64,000 bases of DNA from Burkholderiales bacterium (GCA_016213325.1 JACRAY010000006.1:1-64000), one strand, 5' to 3'; positions 18,109 through 27,516 are shown, counted from the first letter of the stretch. Program-made: numbers and translations. Notes: a model not told the origin generated them from the letters alone.

Positions 18109-19221
18109 ATGATGCAACTTCCCGCCCGCTACGACCACGTCGGCAGCTTCCTGCGACCCAAGTACCTGCTGGAGGCCCGCGAGCGCAAGGCCAAGGGCGA
18201 GATCACGCCCGCGCAGCTGCGCGAGGTGGAGGACAAGGCCATCGCCGAGGTCGTCAAATTCCAGGAAAGCATCGGCCTGAAGGCCATCACCGACGGCGAG
18301 TTCCGCCGCACCTACTTCCACATCGACTTCCTCGACCAGCTCGGCGGCGTGAAGACCGACATCCCGGTGACGATCAGGAAGCCCGACGGCACCGAGGAAC
18401 TGGCGCCCCCGGTGATGAAGGTGGTGGGCAAGGTGCACCATGCCAGGGACATCCAGCGCGCCGATTTCGAGTACCTGAAGTCGCAATTGAGCGCCGGCCA
18501 CACGCCCAAGGTCACGATCCCCTCGCCCACCATGCTGCACTTCCGCGGCGGGCGCGCGGGCATCAGCAAGGAGGCGTACCCCGAGCTGGAACCCGGCTTC
18601 TACGACGACGTCGCCAAGGCGTACGGCGACGAGCTGCGCTCGCTGTTCGACGCCGGCTGCCGCTACGTGCAGATGGACGACACCAACATGGCCTACCTGT
18701 GCGACGAGAAGATGCGGGAAGCCGCGCGCCAGCGCGGCGACGACCCCAACGAGCTGCCGCACCGCTACGCGAAGTTCATCAACAAGGTGGTGGCCCAGAA
18801 GCCCCAGGGCATGCTGCTGGCCATGCACCTGTGCCGCGGCAACTTCAAGAGCACTTTTGCCGCCCAGGGCAATTACGAGCCGGTGGCCGAAGCCTTGCTG
18901 AAGGAAATGGACCTGGACGCCTACTTCATGGAGTACGACGACGACCGCTCGGGCGACTTCCGGCCGCTGCGCTTCCTGCCCAAGGGCAAGACGGTGGTGC
19001 TGGGCCTGGTCACCACCAAGTTCGGGCAGCTCGAAAGCAAGGACGACCTGAAGCGGCGCATCGACGAGGCCGCAAAGCACGCGCCGCTGGAACAGCTGGC
19101 CCTGTCGCCGCAATGCGGCTTCTCCAGCACGGTCCACGGCAACAACATCGCCGTGGAAGACCAGCGCAACAAGTTGCGGCTGGTGGTGGAAACCGCGCGA
19201 GAAGTGTGGGGCGTGGACTGA
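18109..19221 (+). CDS. MetE-like cobalamin-independent methyltransferase (YxjG/YxjH type)
   Basis: A 370-residue single-barrel relative of the catalytic half of MetE. The four zinc ligands expected for thiol activation are present: His240 and Cys242 (MHLCRGN), Glu275 (FMEYDD) and Cys336 (SPQCGF). Such proteins transfer a methyl group to homocysteine or another thiol. It follows vanB closely and is probably in the same transcript. I place the start at ATG 18109, where GGAG lies 9 bases upstream; an ATG at 18094 sits on top of that site. A role in handling one-carbon units released by demethylation is tempting but unproven. Confidence 0.8.
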   Translation: MMQLPARYDHVGSFLRPKYLLEARERKAKGEITPAQLREVEDKAIAEVVKFQESIGLKAITDGEFRRTYFHIDFLDQLGGVKTDIPVTIRKPDGTEELAPPVMKVVGKVHHARDIQRADFEYLKSQLSAGHTPKVTIPSPTMLHFRGGRAGISKEAYPELEPGFYDDVAKAYGDELRSLFDAGCRYVQMDDTNMAYLCDEKMREAARQRGDDPNELPHRYAKFINKVVAQKPQGMLLAMHLCRGNFKSTFAAQGNYEPVAEALLKEMDLDAYFMEYDDDRSGDFRPLRFLPKGKTVVLGLVTTKFGQLESKDDLKRRIDEAAKHAPLEQLALSPQCGFSSTVHGNNIAVEDQRNKLRLVVETAREVWGVD

Positions 19222-19230
19222 AGGCAATGG

Positions 19231-19310
19231 GGCTGGGGTTTTACCCCAGCCTACGGGCAGCCGAGCCCACGGAGTACCCGGCTGTTGTAGGCTGGGGTGC
19301 AAACCCCAGC
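19231..19310. repeat. Paired REP (REPIN-like) element
   Basis: Two near-identical palindromes face each other. GGCTGGGGT/ACCCCAGCC with a 3-base loop lies at 19231-19251, and GCTGGGGT/ACCCCAGC with loop GCAA at 19291-19310. The internal arms ACCCCAGCCTAC and GTAGGCTGGGGT form a long inverted repeat around a nested CAGCCG/CGGCTG pair. Related single copies lie at 60752-60778 and 61927-61960. It sits between the MetE-like gene and the Vgb-like gene and may also act as a terminator. Confidence 0.75.
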
Positions 19311-19323
19311 AAATGGAGGCGCC

Positions 19324-20289
19324 ATGCTGACTCGCCGCACATTCGGTTCATTGCCGCTCGCCGCTTGCCTGCCCGCTTACGCGCAAAGCGGCCGGATGCA
19401 ATCGTGGAAGCTCGCGACACCGCGCCGCACCGGCATCCACGACCTCGCGCCCGCGCCCGACGGCGGCGTGTGGTTCACGGCGCAGGCGAGCGGCCACCTG
19501 GGCTGGTTCGACCCGGCGACCGGCCGCACGGAACTCATCGCGCTCGGCTCGGGCTCGTCGCCGCACGGCGTGATCCAGGGCCCCGACAAGGCCGCGTGGA
19601 TCACCGACAGCGGCCAGAACGCCATGGTCCGGGTGAGCTGGCCCGAGCGCAAGGTCGCCGTGTTCCCGCTGCCGCAGGGCACGCCCTACGCCAACCTGAA
19701 CACCTGCGCCTTCGACGGCGACGGCAACTGCTGGTTCACCGGCCAGGGCGGCTTCATCGGCAAGGTCGCCGTGAAGACCGGCGACGTCAGCGTCAAGCAG
19801 TCGCCGCGCGGCCGCGGGCCCTACGGCATCTGCGCCACGCCGGCAGGCGACGTGTGGTGGTGTTCGCTCGCCGGCTCCTTCATCGCGCGCATCGACCGCA
19901 AGACCGGCGACTCGGTCATCGTCGAGCCGCCCACCAGGGACCAGGGCGCGCGCCGCGTGTGGAGCGACAGCCAGGGCCGCATCTGGGTGAGTGAGTGGAA
20001 CAGCGGGCAGCTTTCGGTGCACGACTCCCGGGCCAACAGCTGGAAGCAGTGGAAGCTGCCCGGCAGCGGCCCGCGCGCCTATGCCGTCTACGTCGACGAG
20101 CGCGACATCCCCTGGGTCAGCGACTTCGGCGGCAATGCGATGTTCTCTTTCGACCCGCGCACCGAGAAATTCGAGCGCTATGGCTTCGAGCGCGAAAGCG
20201 CCAACGTCCGCCAGATCCTGGGCCGCAAAGGCGAGGTCTGGCTGCCCGAAAGCGGCACGGAGCACATCTCGGTGATCCGCACGTCCTGA
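19324..20289 (+). CDS. Secreted Vgb/streptogramin-lyase-like beta-propeller protein
   Basis: A 321-residue protein with a Tat-like signal (TRRTFG, cleavage near AYAQ) followed by repeated propeller blades of the type GGVWFTAQASGHLGWFDPATG, GNCWFTGQGGFIGKV and GRIWVSEWNSGQL. This layout matches virginiamycin B lyase-like proteins, most of which have no known substrate; lactonase-like roles are also possible. GGAGG lies 5 bases before the ATG. It is preceded by the REP pair and appears monocistronic. Confidence 0.8.
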   Translation: MLTRRTFGSLPLAACLPAYAQSGRMQSWKLATPRRTGIHDLAPAPDGGVWFTAQASGHLGWFDPATGRTELIALGSGSSPHGVIQGPDKAAWITDSGQNAMVRVSWPERKVAVFPLPQGTPYANLNTCAFDGDGNCWFTGQGGFIGKVAVKTGDVSVKQSPRGRGPYGICATPAGDVWWCSLAGSFIARIDRKTGDSVIVEPPTRDQGARRVWSDSQGRIWVSEWNSGQLSVHDSRANSWKQWKLPGSGPRAYAVYVDERDIPWVSDFGGNAMFSFDPRTEKFERYGFERESANVRQILGRKGEVWLPESGTEHISVIRTS

Positions 20290-20383
20290 AAATACCCGGA
20301 ATCCAGTAGTTTTCCGCTGGGAAACCCGGCGCAAGGCGACTATGCTTTGCGCGCTGCAGCACAGCGCTATGAGGGGTTTTTCC

Positions 20384-21904
20384 ATGTTCGCCGCCAGGCC
20401 GTTTTTCCGCATCGTCGCCGCCACCCTTGCCCTTGTGGCGGGCGCCCCAGGCGTCATGGCCGCCCAGGACACGGGCCGCGAAGCCCGCCCGTTCGCCGAA
20501 TCGACGCCGATAGCCGGCCGTTACATCGTGTTGTTCCGCAAGGACCGGGGCACCAACCCGGGTGCGGAGGCCACCCGCGCTCGCTCGCAGGGGGCGCGTG
20601 TCAACCACGTCTACACCCGCGCGGTGCACGGCTTCGCCGCCGAGATGCCCGATGCACTGGCCGCGGCGCTGCGCCAGCACCCCGACGTGGAGCTGGTGGA
20701 GCAGGACGCTACGGTGTCGATCAACTTCGCCCAATCCCCCGCCACCTGGGGGCTGGACCGCATCGACCAGGCCGACCGCCCGCTCGACACGATCTACCAG
20801 TACACCGCCACCGGCCTCGGCGTCACCGCGTTCGTGATCGACACGGGCATCAACAGCGGCCACACCGAGTTTTCGGGACGCATGGAAAGCGGCTACACCG
20901 CCATCAGCGACGGGCGCGGCACGCAGGACTGCAATGGCCATGGCACGCACGTGGCCGGCACCGTCGGGGGCACGACCTGGGGGGTGGCCAAGGAGGTCAC
21001 GCTGGTGCCGGTGCGCGTGCTCGACTGCAGGGGCAGCGGCACCTGGTCGCAGGTCATCGCGGGCATCGACTGGGTCGCCAACCACGCGGCGCGGCCCGCC
21101 GTCGCCAACATGTCGCTGGGCGGGGGCAAGTCCACGGCCGTCAACAACGCCGTGGCCGGCGCCGTCCAGAAGGGCGTGACGATGGCGGTGGCGGCCGGCA
21201 ACGACAACCGCGACGCCTGCAACTATTCGCCCGCCAGCACGCCCAGCGCCATCACGGTCGGCGCCACCACCAGTTCGGACGCGCGGGCCACGTATTCCAA
21301 CTACGGCGCCTGTGTCGACATCTTCGCGCCGGGCAGCAGCATCAAGTCGGCCTGGTACACGAGCCCGACCGCGACCAACACCATCAGCGGCACGTCGATG
21401 GCGACTCCGCACGTCGCCGGCGTGGCTGCGCTGGTGCTGCAGGCCAATCCCGGGGCCACGCCCGCGGCCGTCGCCAACTTCCTGGTTTCCAATGCTACGT
21501 CCGGCCGCGTGACGTCGACGGGCTCGGGCTCACCCAACCGCCTGCTCTACTCGCTGGCGACAGGCACGCCCGAGGAGCCGGTGCCGCAAGTGGTCGCCGT
21601 GTCGGGCCTGGCCGGCGTTGCGCAGCGCATCTCGTCGCGCCAATGGCGCGCCACGGTCACCATCAGCGTGCGCGACCTGGGCGCCAACGCGGCGGCCGCC
21701 AACGTGTCCGTCAGCGGCACGTTCCTGCCCGGTGGCACGGCTTCGTGCATGACAACGTCCTCGGGTTCCTGCTCGGTGTCGGTCACGCTCGACGCCCGGA
21801 ACCAGGGCTCGACCCGGTTCACAGTGGGGACGCTCAGCGGTACGAACATGGTGTACGACGCCACCCAGAACAGCGCGTCGCAGATCACGGTCAACAAGCC
21901 CTAG
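20384..21904 (+). CDS. Secreted subtilisin-family serine protease (proteinase K/aqualysin type)
   Basis: A 506-residue preproprotein with a signal peptide (to about Ala27), an I9-type propeptide (about 46-112) and a catalytic domain with Asp153 (VIDTGIN), His186 (NGHGTHVAG) and Ser338 (SGTSMATPH). The oxyanion Asn is probably Asn273 (AAGND). Residues from about 405 form an extra beta-rich C-terminal domain with a Cys pair. The ATG at 20384 is chosen because GAGGGG stands 7 bases upstream and the signal peptide begins there; an ATG 15 bases earlier is also in frame. It is expected to be exported and self-processed. Confidence 0.92.
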   Translation: MFAARPFFRIVAATLALVAGAPGVMAAQDTGREARPFAESTPIAGRYIVLFRKDRGTNPGAEATRARSQGARVNHVYTRAVHGFAAEMPDALAAALRQHPDVELVEQDATVSINFAQSPATWGLDRIDQADRPLDTIYQYTATGLGVTAFVIDTGINSGHTEFSGRMESGYTAISDGRGTQDCNGHGTHVAGTVGGTTWGVAKEVTLVPVRVLDCRGSGTWSQVIAGIDWVANHAARPAVANMSLGGGKSTAVNNAVAGAVQKGVTMAVAAGNDNRDACNYSPASTPSAITVGATTSSDARATYSNYGACVDIFAPGSSIKSAWYTSPTATNTISGTSMATPHVAGVAALVLQANPGATPAAVANFLVSNATSGRVTSTGSGSPNRLLYSLATGTPEEPVPQVVAVSGLAGVAQRISSRQWRATVTISVRDLGANAAAANVSVSGTFLPGGTASCMTTSSGSCSVSVTLDARNQGSTRFTVGTLSGTNMVYDATQNSASQITVNKP

Positions 21905-21924
21905 GCGTGCGGGAGGGGCACGCC
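21904..21924 (+). terminator. Perfect hairpin after the protease gene
   Basis: GGCGTGC and GCACGCC form a 7-base perfect stem around a 7-base loop, starting at the last base of the protease stop codon. There is no T-run, so it may be an attenuating or stabilising hairpin instead of a full terminator. Confidence 0.4.
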
Positions 21925-21942
21925 AGGTCCCGGGGGTGAAGC

Positions 21943-23385
21943 ATGGCGATCGGCATTGCGCTACACATCGGACGTTGCGGCGTCTTGGCCGCAGCCCTGT
22001 TGCTCGCGGCCTGCGGCGGGGGCCGCGATGAGCCGCGCAGCGCCATCGACGCGATGCGGGCGGCGGCGATGCCGTCGGTCGCCAAGGGCAACGCCGCACC
22101 GGTAACCAGTGACGTCGCGACCATCGCGATGGACTGGGCCGAAGCGACATTCCCTGCCCTGTTCCCGGGCCATCCGGCGAACCAGACGAGCCACCCGTTC
22201 ATCTTCCGCTACTACGCGGGCACGGGCGCCTACCTGGGCATCGTGTACGAGACCGCAGGCCCGTATGCCGAAGGCGACGTGTACGTGCTGGGCGGCCCGT
22301 TCGGCAGCGCGCCGGTGCGCGTGGGGCCGCTGGCGGCCTACCTGGTCACCAACTACTTCGTCGATGGACCGGTGAAGGGGCTGGTGTACGCCTGTTCGCC
22401 TTCGGGGCTGGCGGGAACGACCGGCTCGAACGGCGCGTTCACCTGCCGCCCCGGCGAGAACGTGAGCTTCCTCGTGTACGCAGGCACCGGCGGCACGATC
22501 AATCTCGGCACCACGGTCGTTCCCTCCGTTTCCGGCGTGCATTTGCCGGCCACCGTGCTGCCGGGCGGGGTCGCCGCTGCCGCCGTGCTGCATGCGCTGA
22601 ACCACGGCTCGACGAGCAACCTGGACGTGTCGGGCCTCACGCTCACGCCGTCGGCGGTGGCTGCGGTCAATGCCTTCATCGCGAGCAGCGGGACCAACCT
22701 CTCGGGCCACGCGTCGCCCGACCAACTCCTCGCTGCCGTGCAGGCGCAGACGACCGGTGCCACGCTGACCTCGCCGGTGACGGGCACGGGTTACACGTTC
22801 CTGGTCAACACGGTGCTGCCTCACCTGCAATCCACCATCATCGGCATCAGCCAGGTGAACCCGCCGCCCGCGGTGCAGGGCGGCACCAGCAAGCTGAGCG
22901 GCACGATCGTGGTGACGGGTTCGGGGACGTTCGAGACGCTGCCCGGAGCCCCCGACGGCACGGTGACGTTTTCCGGTGGCGGCATTCTCAACGCCACGAT
23001 CAACGGGGACATCTCGGTGCCGGGGATCTACCAGGCGACCTGGTCGTCGCCGGGATTCGTCGAGGTCGTGAAGATCCACATCCCGCAATTCACCTTGCCA
23101 GGCACCGACCCGCCTATCATCATTCCGGCCTACGACGAGACGATGCTGTACCACGTGCCGCCGCTCTCGGGCTCGAACCCGATTACCGTGACTGCAGCCT
23201 TCTCCGGCACCAACCTGTCGCTGCCCGCAGCTGCCGCGCCACCGGGATTCGTGGCCGGTCCCGTCAGCGGGACGAACATCGGCCTTGCCAACCCGCTCGT
23301 GACGCTGACGACGTTCGTTTCGGGCACGGTGGAAGGGGCCAACGTCACGGCAACCGCGACTGCCAAACTGGTCGGTTCCTGGTAA
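21943..23385 (+). CDS. Predicted lipoprotein of unknown function
   Basis: A 480-residue protein with a clear lipobox (LLLAACGGG, Cys24). The first ~110 mature residues contain a WAEATFPALFPGH...FIFRYYAGTGAYLGI...VYVLGG block that I associate with a small domain repeated in many Burkholderiales surface proteins. The remainder is Gly/Thr/Val-rich and beta-prone, without a recognised catalytic motif. It is exported and probably outer-membrane anchored. It follows the protease by 38 bases in the same direction, so the two may be co-expressed. Confidence 0.75.
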   Translation: MAIGIALHIGRCGVLAAALLLAACGGGRDEPRSAIDAMRAAAMPSVAKGNAAPVTSDVATIAMDWAEATFPALFPGHPANQTSHPFIFRYYAGTGAYLGIVYETAGPYAEGDVYVLGGPFGSAPVRVGPLAAYLVTNYFVDGPVKGLVYACSPSGLAGTTGSNGAFTCRPGENVSFLVYAGTGGTINLGTTVVPSVSGVHLPATVLPGGVAAAAVLHALNHGSTSNLDVSGLTLTPSAVAAVNAFIASSGTNLSGHASPDQLLAAVQAQTTGATLTSPVTGTGYTFLVNTVLPHLQSTIIGISQVNPPPAVQGGTSKLSGTIVVTGSGTFETLPGAPDGTVTFSGGGILNATINGDISVPGIYQATWSSPGFVEVVKIHIPQFTLPGTDPPIIIPAYDETMLYHVPPLSGSNPITVTAAFSGTNLSLPAAAAPPGFVAGPVSGTNIGLANPLVTLTTFVSGTVEGANVTATATAKLVGSW

Positions 23386-23396
23386 GGGCGCAGGGA

Positions 23397-24050
23397 TCAG
23401 CGCGAAGGTGCAGGCGCTTCCGGCAGCCCGAGGCGCCGAGCCGCCACCGCGGCCTGCGTGCGGTTGACCACGCCCAGCGCGCGGAAGATGGCCGACACGT
23501 GCATCTTCACCGTGATGAGCGCCAGGCCCAGCCTCAGGCTGATTTCCTTGTTCGACAGGCCCTGGCAGACCAGGGCCAGGATTTCGAGTTGCCGGGGCGT
23601 GAGCTCCGCGGCGCTCCCTTCAAAGGCCGCGGCCTGGTCGGCGCCGTCCCAGCGCGGGTCGAGCGCGCGGCCTTCGAGGACCGCGCGGATGGCCTGCTCC
23701 ATCGACTCCAGCGAGGCCGTCTTGTGCAGGAAGGCACTCGCGCCGGCGCGCATCGCGGCCTGGCCGTCGCGGCGGTCCTCCGATGCGCTGACGACCACCA
23801 CCACGGCCTGCGGATGGCGAACGCGGAACGCATGGACGGCTTCGGCGCCGTTCAGCCCGGGCAGGCGGAAGTCCAGCAGCACGAGCTTCAGGTCCCACAG
23901 CGTCGCTGCCTGCGCCAGCGCGGCTTCGGCCGTGCTCGCCTCGGCCACCCCGGCTTCGCCGAACAGCGTGCGCGCAAGCGTGGCCAGCGCGCCCCGGTAG
24001 AGCGGGTGGTCGTCGACGACGAGCGCACGGGCGCCGCCGGGCTGGTCCAT
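23397..24050 (-). CDS. NarL/LuxR-type two-component response regulator
   Basis: A 217-residue regulator: receiver domain with phospho-acceptor Asp60 (LVLLDFRLPG), conserved Thr/Lys region (HKTAS), and a C-terminal LuxR HTH (ELTPRQLEILALVCQGLSNK and TVKMHVSAIFRALG). ATG 24050 is used; a GTG two codons earlier is possible. The partner kinase gene lies 46 bases upstream on the same strand, and a copy of the CCATAC-box straddles the end of that gene, 47 bases before this start. It is the best candidate for the protein that binds the boxes described for this region. Confidence 0.9.
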   Translation of the reverse strand: MDQPGGARALVVDDHPLYRGALATLARTLFGEAGVAEASTAEAALAQAATLWDLKLVLLDFRLPGLNGAEAVHAFRVRHPQAVVVVVSASEDRRDGQAAMRAGASAFLHKTASLESMEQAIRAVLEGRALDPRWDGADQAAAFEGSAAELTPRQLEILALVCQGLSNKEISLRLGLALITVKMHVSAIFRALGVVNRTQAAVAARRLGLPEAPAPSR

Positions 24051-24096
24051 GGTCACCCAATCATTATGGGCGGCGCAAGGCGCCGGGCAAAGCCAC

Positions 24097-24112
24097 TCAT
24101 ACCTCGGTATGG
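24097..24112 (-). promoter_or_regulatory. CCATAC-box A, upstream of the response-regulator gene
   Basis: TCATACCTCGGTATGG on the plus strand matches the palindrome found six more times to the right (one mismatch at the first base). It overlaps the stop codon of the histidine kinase gene. A CATAAT hexamer lies about 29 bases downstream toward the regulator. This fits autoregulation. Confidence 0.6.
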
Positions 24113-26289
24113 GTCAGGCGCGCCAGCGTGTCGCGCAGCACGTTGTCCGGCACCGGCTTGTGCAGCACCGCGGTGTCGTTCGACTCCTGCAGTTCCATGC
24201 TTTCCGGCAGCACGTCGCCGGTGATGATCAGCGCCGGGATCTGCCGGTTGAATTCCTCGCGCAGGGCCTCCATCACCAGCAGGCCGTTCTCGGGCTGCTT
24301 CAGGCGGTAGTCGCACACCAGCAGGTCGGGCACCCGCCGCGCCGAGGCAAGCCGCTCGACGGCCTGGGCGCCCGAGTTGGCGGGGACCACTTCGCAGCCC
24401 CACTGTTCGAGCAGGATGCGCGTGGCATCCAGCACGACGGACTCGTCGTCGACCACCACGACCAGCTTGCCTTCGAGCGCATCGGCATCGCGTGTTTCCG
24501 TCGGCCGCACCGTGATGGCGGGCATGTGCTGCGCGAGCGGCAAGCTCACCTCGAACATCGAGCCCTTGCCCGGCTCGGACAGCAGGCGCACGGGCGCGTC
24601 GAGCAACTGTGCGAGGCGCTGCACGATAGAAAGGCCCAGGCCCAGCCCCTTGCCGCGGTCACGCTCCGGGTTGCCCACCTGGTAGAACTCTTCGAACACG
24701 AGCGGCTGCTCGTCGGCTGCGATACCGATACCGGTGTCGCGCACCTGCACGAGCACGCGGCCCCGGGCGCAAAGGCAGCCGAGCACGATGTGGCCCTGCC
24801 GGGTGTAGCGCACCGCATTGCTCACGAGGTTGCGCACGATGCGCTCGACCAGTGCCGGGTCGCTGTGCACCAGCGCGTGGCCCGGCACCACACGCAGGCG
24901 CAGCCCTTTGGCGCGCGCCTGCGGCTCGAACTCGACGCCGATGCGCGCCAGCAGCGGGCCGAGCGCAAAGGTCTCCACCTGCGGCGTCACCGTGTTGGCG
25001 TCCAGCCGCGAGATGTCGAGCAGGCCTTCGAACAGGTCGTCCATGGTCTGCGTGCACTGCCGCACGTTCTCCAGCAGGCGGCGCGCCGGCACGGCCAGGT
25101 CCTGCCCGGCCAGCGCGCCCAGGTACAGGTTGAGCGCGTGCATCGGCTGGCGCAGGTCGTGGCTGGCCGCCGCGAGGAACCGGGACTTGGCCAGGCTCGC
25201 CGACTCGGCGCGCTGGCGCTCGTCTTCCGCCGCGCGCGTGCGCTGCTCCACCTTGTCTTCGAGCGTCGCATACGACTCGCGCAACTGGCTGGTCATGGTA
25301 TTGAACTGGGTCGCCAGAGCTTCCACCTCGTCACCGGTGCGCACCTCGATGCTGCGGTCCAGCCGCCCCGCGCCGATGTCGCGCGCACCGGCTTCCAGCT
25401 CGCGGATCGGGCGCACCATGCGGCGCGCGAGGAACACGCTGGCGGCCACGGAAAGCGCCAGGGCCAGCACCACCAGCACCAGCGCCTGCCACGCCAGCTG
25501 GTACAGCGGCCCAAGCGCCTCTTCGCGCGGCAGGTCGACAAACACGTTCCAGCCCAACCCCGGTACCGGCGCCGAAGCCGACAGCACCTGGTGCCCCTGC
25601 AGGTTGCGCACGAAGTGGCCGGCCTCGACCGGCTGCTGCGGCATCGATGTCTTCTGCAGCACCAGGCTGATGTCGGGATGCGCGACGAGGTTGCCCGCGC
25701 TGTCGACAACGTAGGCGACGCCGGTGCGGCCCACGCGGATCTGGGTGACCACATCCCACACGAACTTGAGGTTCACGTCGGCGGCGACCACGCCTTCGGC
25801 TGGATCGGCAGGCCGGCTCGCGATGGTCATGTAAGGCTCGGTCTCCTTGCGGAAGTACACCGGGCCGAAGAAAGGTTGCCCGGGACGCGCGGCGCGGAAG
25901 AACGGTGCGGTGGAGACGTCGGTACCGGACTCCTCGCGGTCCATCTGCAGGCGCGACATGCGCAGCCGCTCGCGGCCCTGGGCATCGATCCACGAGACGT
26001 CCGTGACGGCGGGCACCTGCCGCAGCAGCTTCAGGAACTCGAGCTTGCGCTGGGCGACGTCGGCTTCCTGGGCCTTGGGCAGCGTGGTCCAGCCCATCTC
26101 GCGCTCGATGCCCTTCACGTACAGCTCGATGCGCATCGCCGCGGCGGCCGCCTTCTCGCGCTGCAGGGCGGTGAGCTGCTCCTCGTTCTGCCGGCCGAAG
26201 AACCAGAAGGCGAGCGCGCTCGCGGCCAACAAGACCAGCGTGACGAGGCCAGCCAGCAGCGCCACGTACTTGCCGAACAGGCCGCGCAT
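24097..26289 (-). CDS. Hybrid sensor histidine kinase with periplasmic cache-type domain
   Basis: A 730-residue kinase. Membrane segments lie at about 8-30 and 268-287 and enclose a periplasmic double-cache-like sensor. Then come a HAMP region (about 288-340), a coiled coil, a HisKA box with His377 (AASHDLRQPMHALN), an ATPase domain (Asn488/Asn491 region, DTGIGI, GKGLGLGLSI) and a C-terminal receiver with Asp660 (LLVCDYRLK). ATG 26289 has GAGGGG 5 bases upstream and starts just before the first membrane helix. Cache domains usually sense small carboxylates or amines. It lies next to binding-protein genes, as though it reports on the same solutes (inference). Confidence 0.92.
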   Translation of the reverse strand: MRGLFGKYVALLAGLVTLVLLAASALAFWFFGRQNEEQLTALQREKAAAAAMRIELYVKGIEREMGWTTLPKAQEADVAQRKLEFLKLLRQVPAVTDVSWIDAQGRERLRMSRLQMDREESGTDVSTAPFFRAARPGQPFFGPVYFRKETEPYMTIASRPADPAEGVVAADVNLKFVWDVVTQIRVGRTGVAYVVDSAGNLVAHPDISLVLQKTSMPQQPVEAGHFVRNLQGHQVLSASAPVPGLGWNVFVDLPREEALGPLYQLAWQALVLVVLALALSVAASVFLARRMVRPIRELEAGARDIGAGRLDRSIEVRTGDEVEALATQFNTMTSQLRESYATLEDKVEQRTRAAEDERQRAESASLAKSRFLAAASHDLRQPMHALNLYLGALAGQDLAVPARRLLENVRQCTQTMDDLFEGLLDISRLDANTVTPQVETFALGPLLARIGVEFEPQARAKGLRLRVVPGHALVHSDPALVERIVRNLVSNAVRYTRQGHIVLGCLCARGRVLVQVRDTGIGIAADEQPLVFEEFYQVGNPERDRGKGLGLGLSIVQRLAQLLDAPVRLLSEPGKGSMFEVSLPLAQHMPAITVRPTETRDADALEGKLVVVVDDESVVLDATRILLEQWGCEVVPANSGAQAVERLASARRVPDLLVCDYRLKQPENGLLVMEALREEFNRQIPALIITGDVLPESMELQESNDTAVLHKPVPDNVLRDTLARLTHTEV

Positions 26290-26346
26290 CGCGTCCCCTC
26301 GCGTAAACCCGATACCCCATTGGAACGCAAGCGCCACGCGATGTCA

Positions 26347-26362
26347 CCATACCTCCGTATGG
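26347..26362 (+). promoter_or_regulatory. CCATAC-box B, between kinase and porin
   Basis: CCATACCTCCGTATGG, a full match to the box consensus, ends 47 bases before the porin start and 57 bases upstream of the divergent kinase start. Unlike five other copies, no TANNCT hexamer follows at 24 bases here. Confidence 0.65.
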
Positions 26363-26408
26363 CTCGACGAGCTTGCATGCGGCGCGCCGGCTCATCAATA
26401 ATCGCCCG

Positions 26409-27497
26409 ATGACCCGGTGCGCCCTCGCCCCCGTGCTGCTGCTGCTGCCGGGCGCGGCGTTGGCCGACAGCACGGTTACGGTGTTCGGCATCATGGACGT
26501 GAACCTGCTGTACGGAAAGGGTTCGATCTCGAGCCGGACGCAAGTGGGCCCCGGCGGCATGGACTTTCCGCGCATCGGCTTCAGCGGCACCGAGGACCTC
26601 GGCGGCGGGCATCGCGCGGTGTTCTGGATGGAAGCGGACATCCAGCCGGACAGCGGCCGCGGCGGCACCACCAACCTGAACAACCAGGCCGACCCGAACC
26701 AGCCGAACCTCGGGGGAACGCAGGGCATCATGTTCAACAGGCTGTTCTATGTCGGCCTGCAGGCGCCGTGGGGACGTTTTCGCACGGGGCGCGACTACAC
26801 GCCCACCTTCGCGGTCCAGGCCATCTACGACCCGGCCGGCGCGGGCGGGCTGCTGGGGTCGCAGTCCGCCTACAGCTCGCTCACGGTGGGGGGCAACCCG
26901 ACCGGCGTGCGCGCATCGAACTCCATCGCATTTGCGTTCGGTGAGCTGCGCAGCGGCCCGCTGCTGCACGTTTCGTACGCGCTCGGCGAGAACCCGTCGA
27001 ACAGCGGGGCAACATCCCATGACGGCGGGTACCGCGGGGCGCGGCTCGCCTACACCGTGCCGCCCATCGACGTGGCGGTGGCCTATGGCGTGTACAAGCT
27101 GGCATCGGTCGGCGACATCCGCGAACGCGTGATCGGCGGCATCTTCGATGTCGGCCCCGCGAAGCTCTGGACGCTGTACGTGAAGGACACGACTGGAACG
27201 CGCAACCGGATGCACGGCTCGATGCTCGGCGTCACGTACCCGTCCGGCCCGTGGCTGTTCAAGGCAACCGTGTCGCGAGCGGTGGTGCGCAACTTCGGCG
27301 GCACAGTGATCGGGGCCACGGCGAAAGCCGGCGTGGGCACCAGCTACGAGATGTCCAAGCGGACGTTCCTCTATGCCAACATGGCTCGCACCCGCAACAG
27401 CCACGGCGCTTCCATGATGCCGCAGGGCGGCATCGGCCAGACCGCTCCCAACCATGGCGGCATGGGACGCGAGATCGGGCTGAGGACCGCGTTCTGA
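26409..27497 (+). CDS. General porin, Burkholderiales type
   Basis: A 362-residue outer-membrane beta-barrel protein. The signal peptide ends at ALAD. The mature start STVTVFGIMDVNLLYGKG and blocks such as RIGFSGTEDLGGG, VGLQAPWGRFRTGRDYTP and a C-terminal Phe are typical of trimeric porins. ATG 26409 is the first ATG in frame. Its divergence from the sensor kinase and its box suggest that it opens the outer membrane for solutes handled by the downstream binding proteins. Confidence 0.9.
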   Translation: MTRCALAPVLLLLPGAALADSTVTVFGIMDVNLLYGKGSISSRTQVGPGGMDFPRIGFSGTEDLGGGHRAVFWMEADIQPDSGRGGTTNLNNQADPNQPNLGGTQGIMFNRLFYVGLQAPWGRFRTGRDYTPTFAVQAIYDPAGAGGLLGSQSAYSSLTVGGNPTGVRASNSIAFAFGELRSGPLLHVSYALGENPSNSGATSHDGGYRGARLAYTVPPIDVAVAYGVYKLASVGDIRERVIGGIFDVGPAKLWTLYVKDTTGTRNRMHGSMLGVTYPSGPWLFKATVSRAVVRNFGGTVIGATAKAGVGTSYEMSKRTFLYANMARTRNSHGASMMPQGGIGQTAPNHGGMGREIGLRTAF

Positions 27498-27516
27498 GCT
27501 GCGGCGCGACGCCTGC

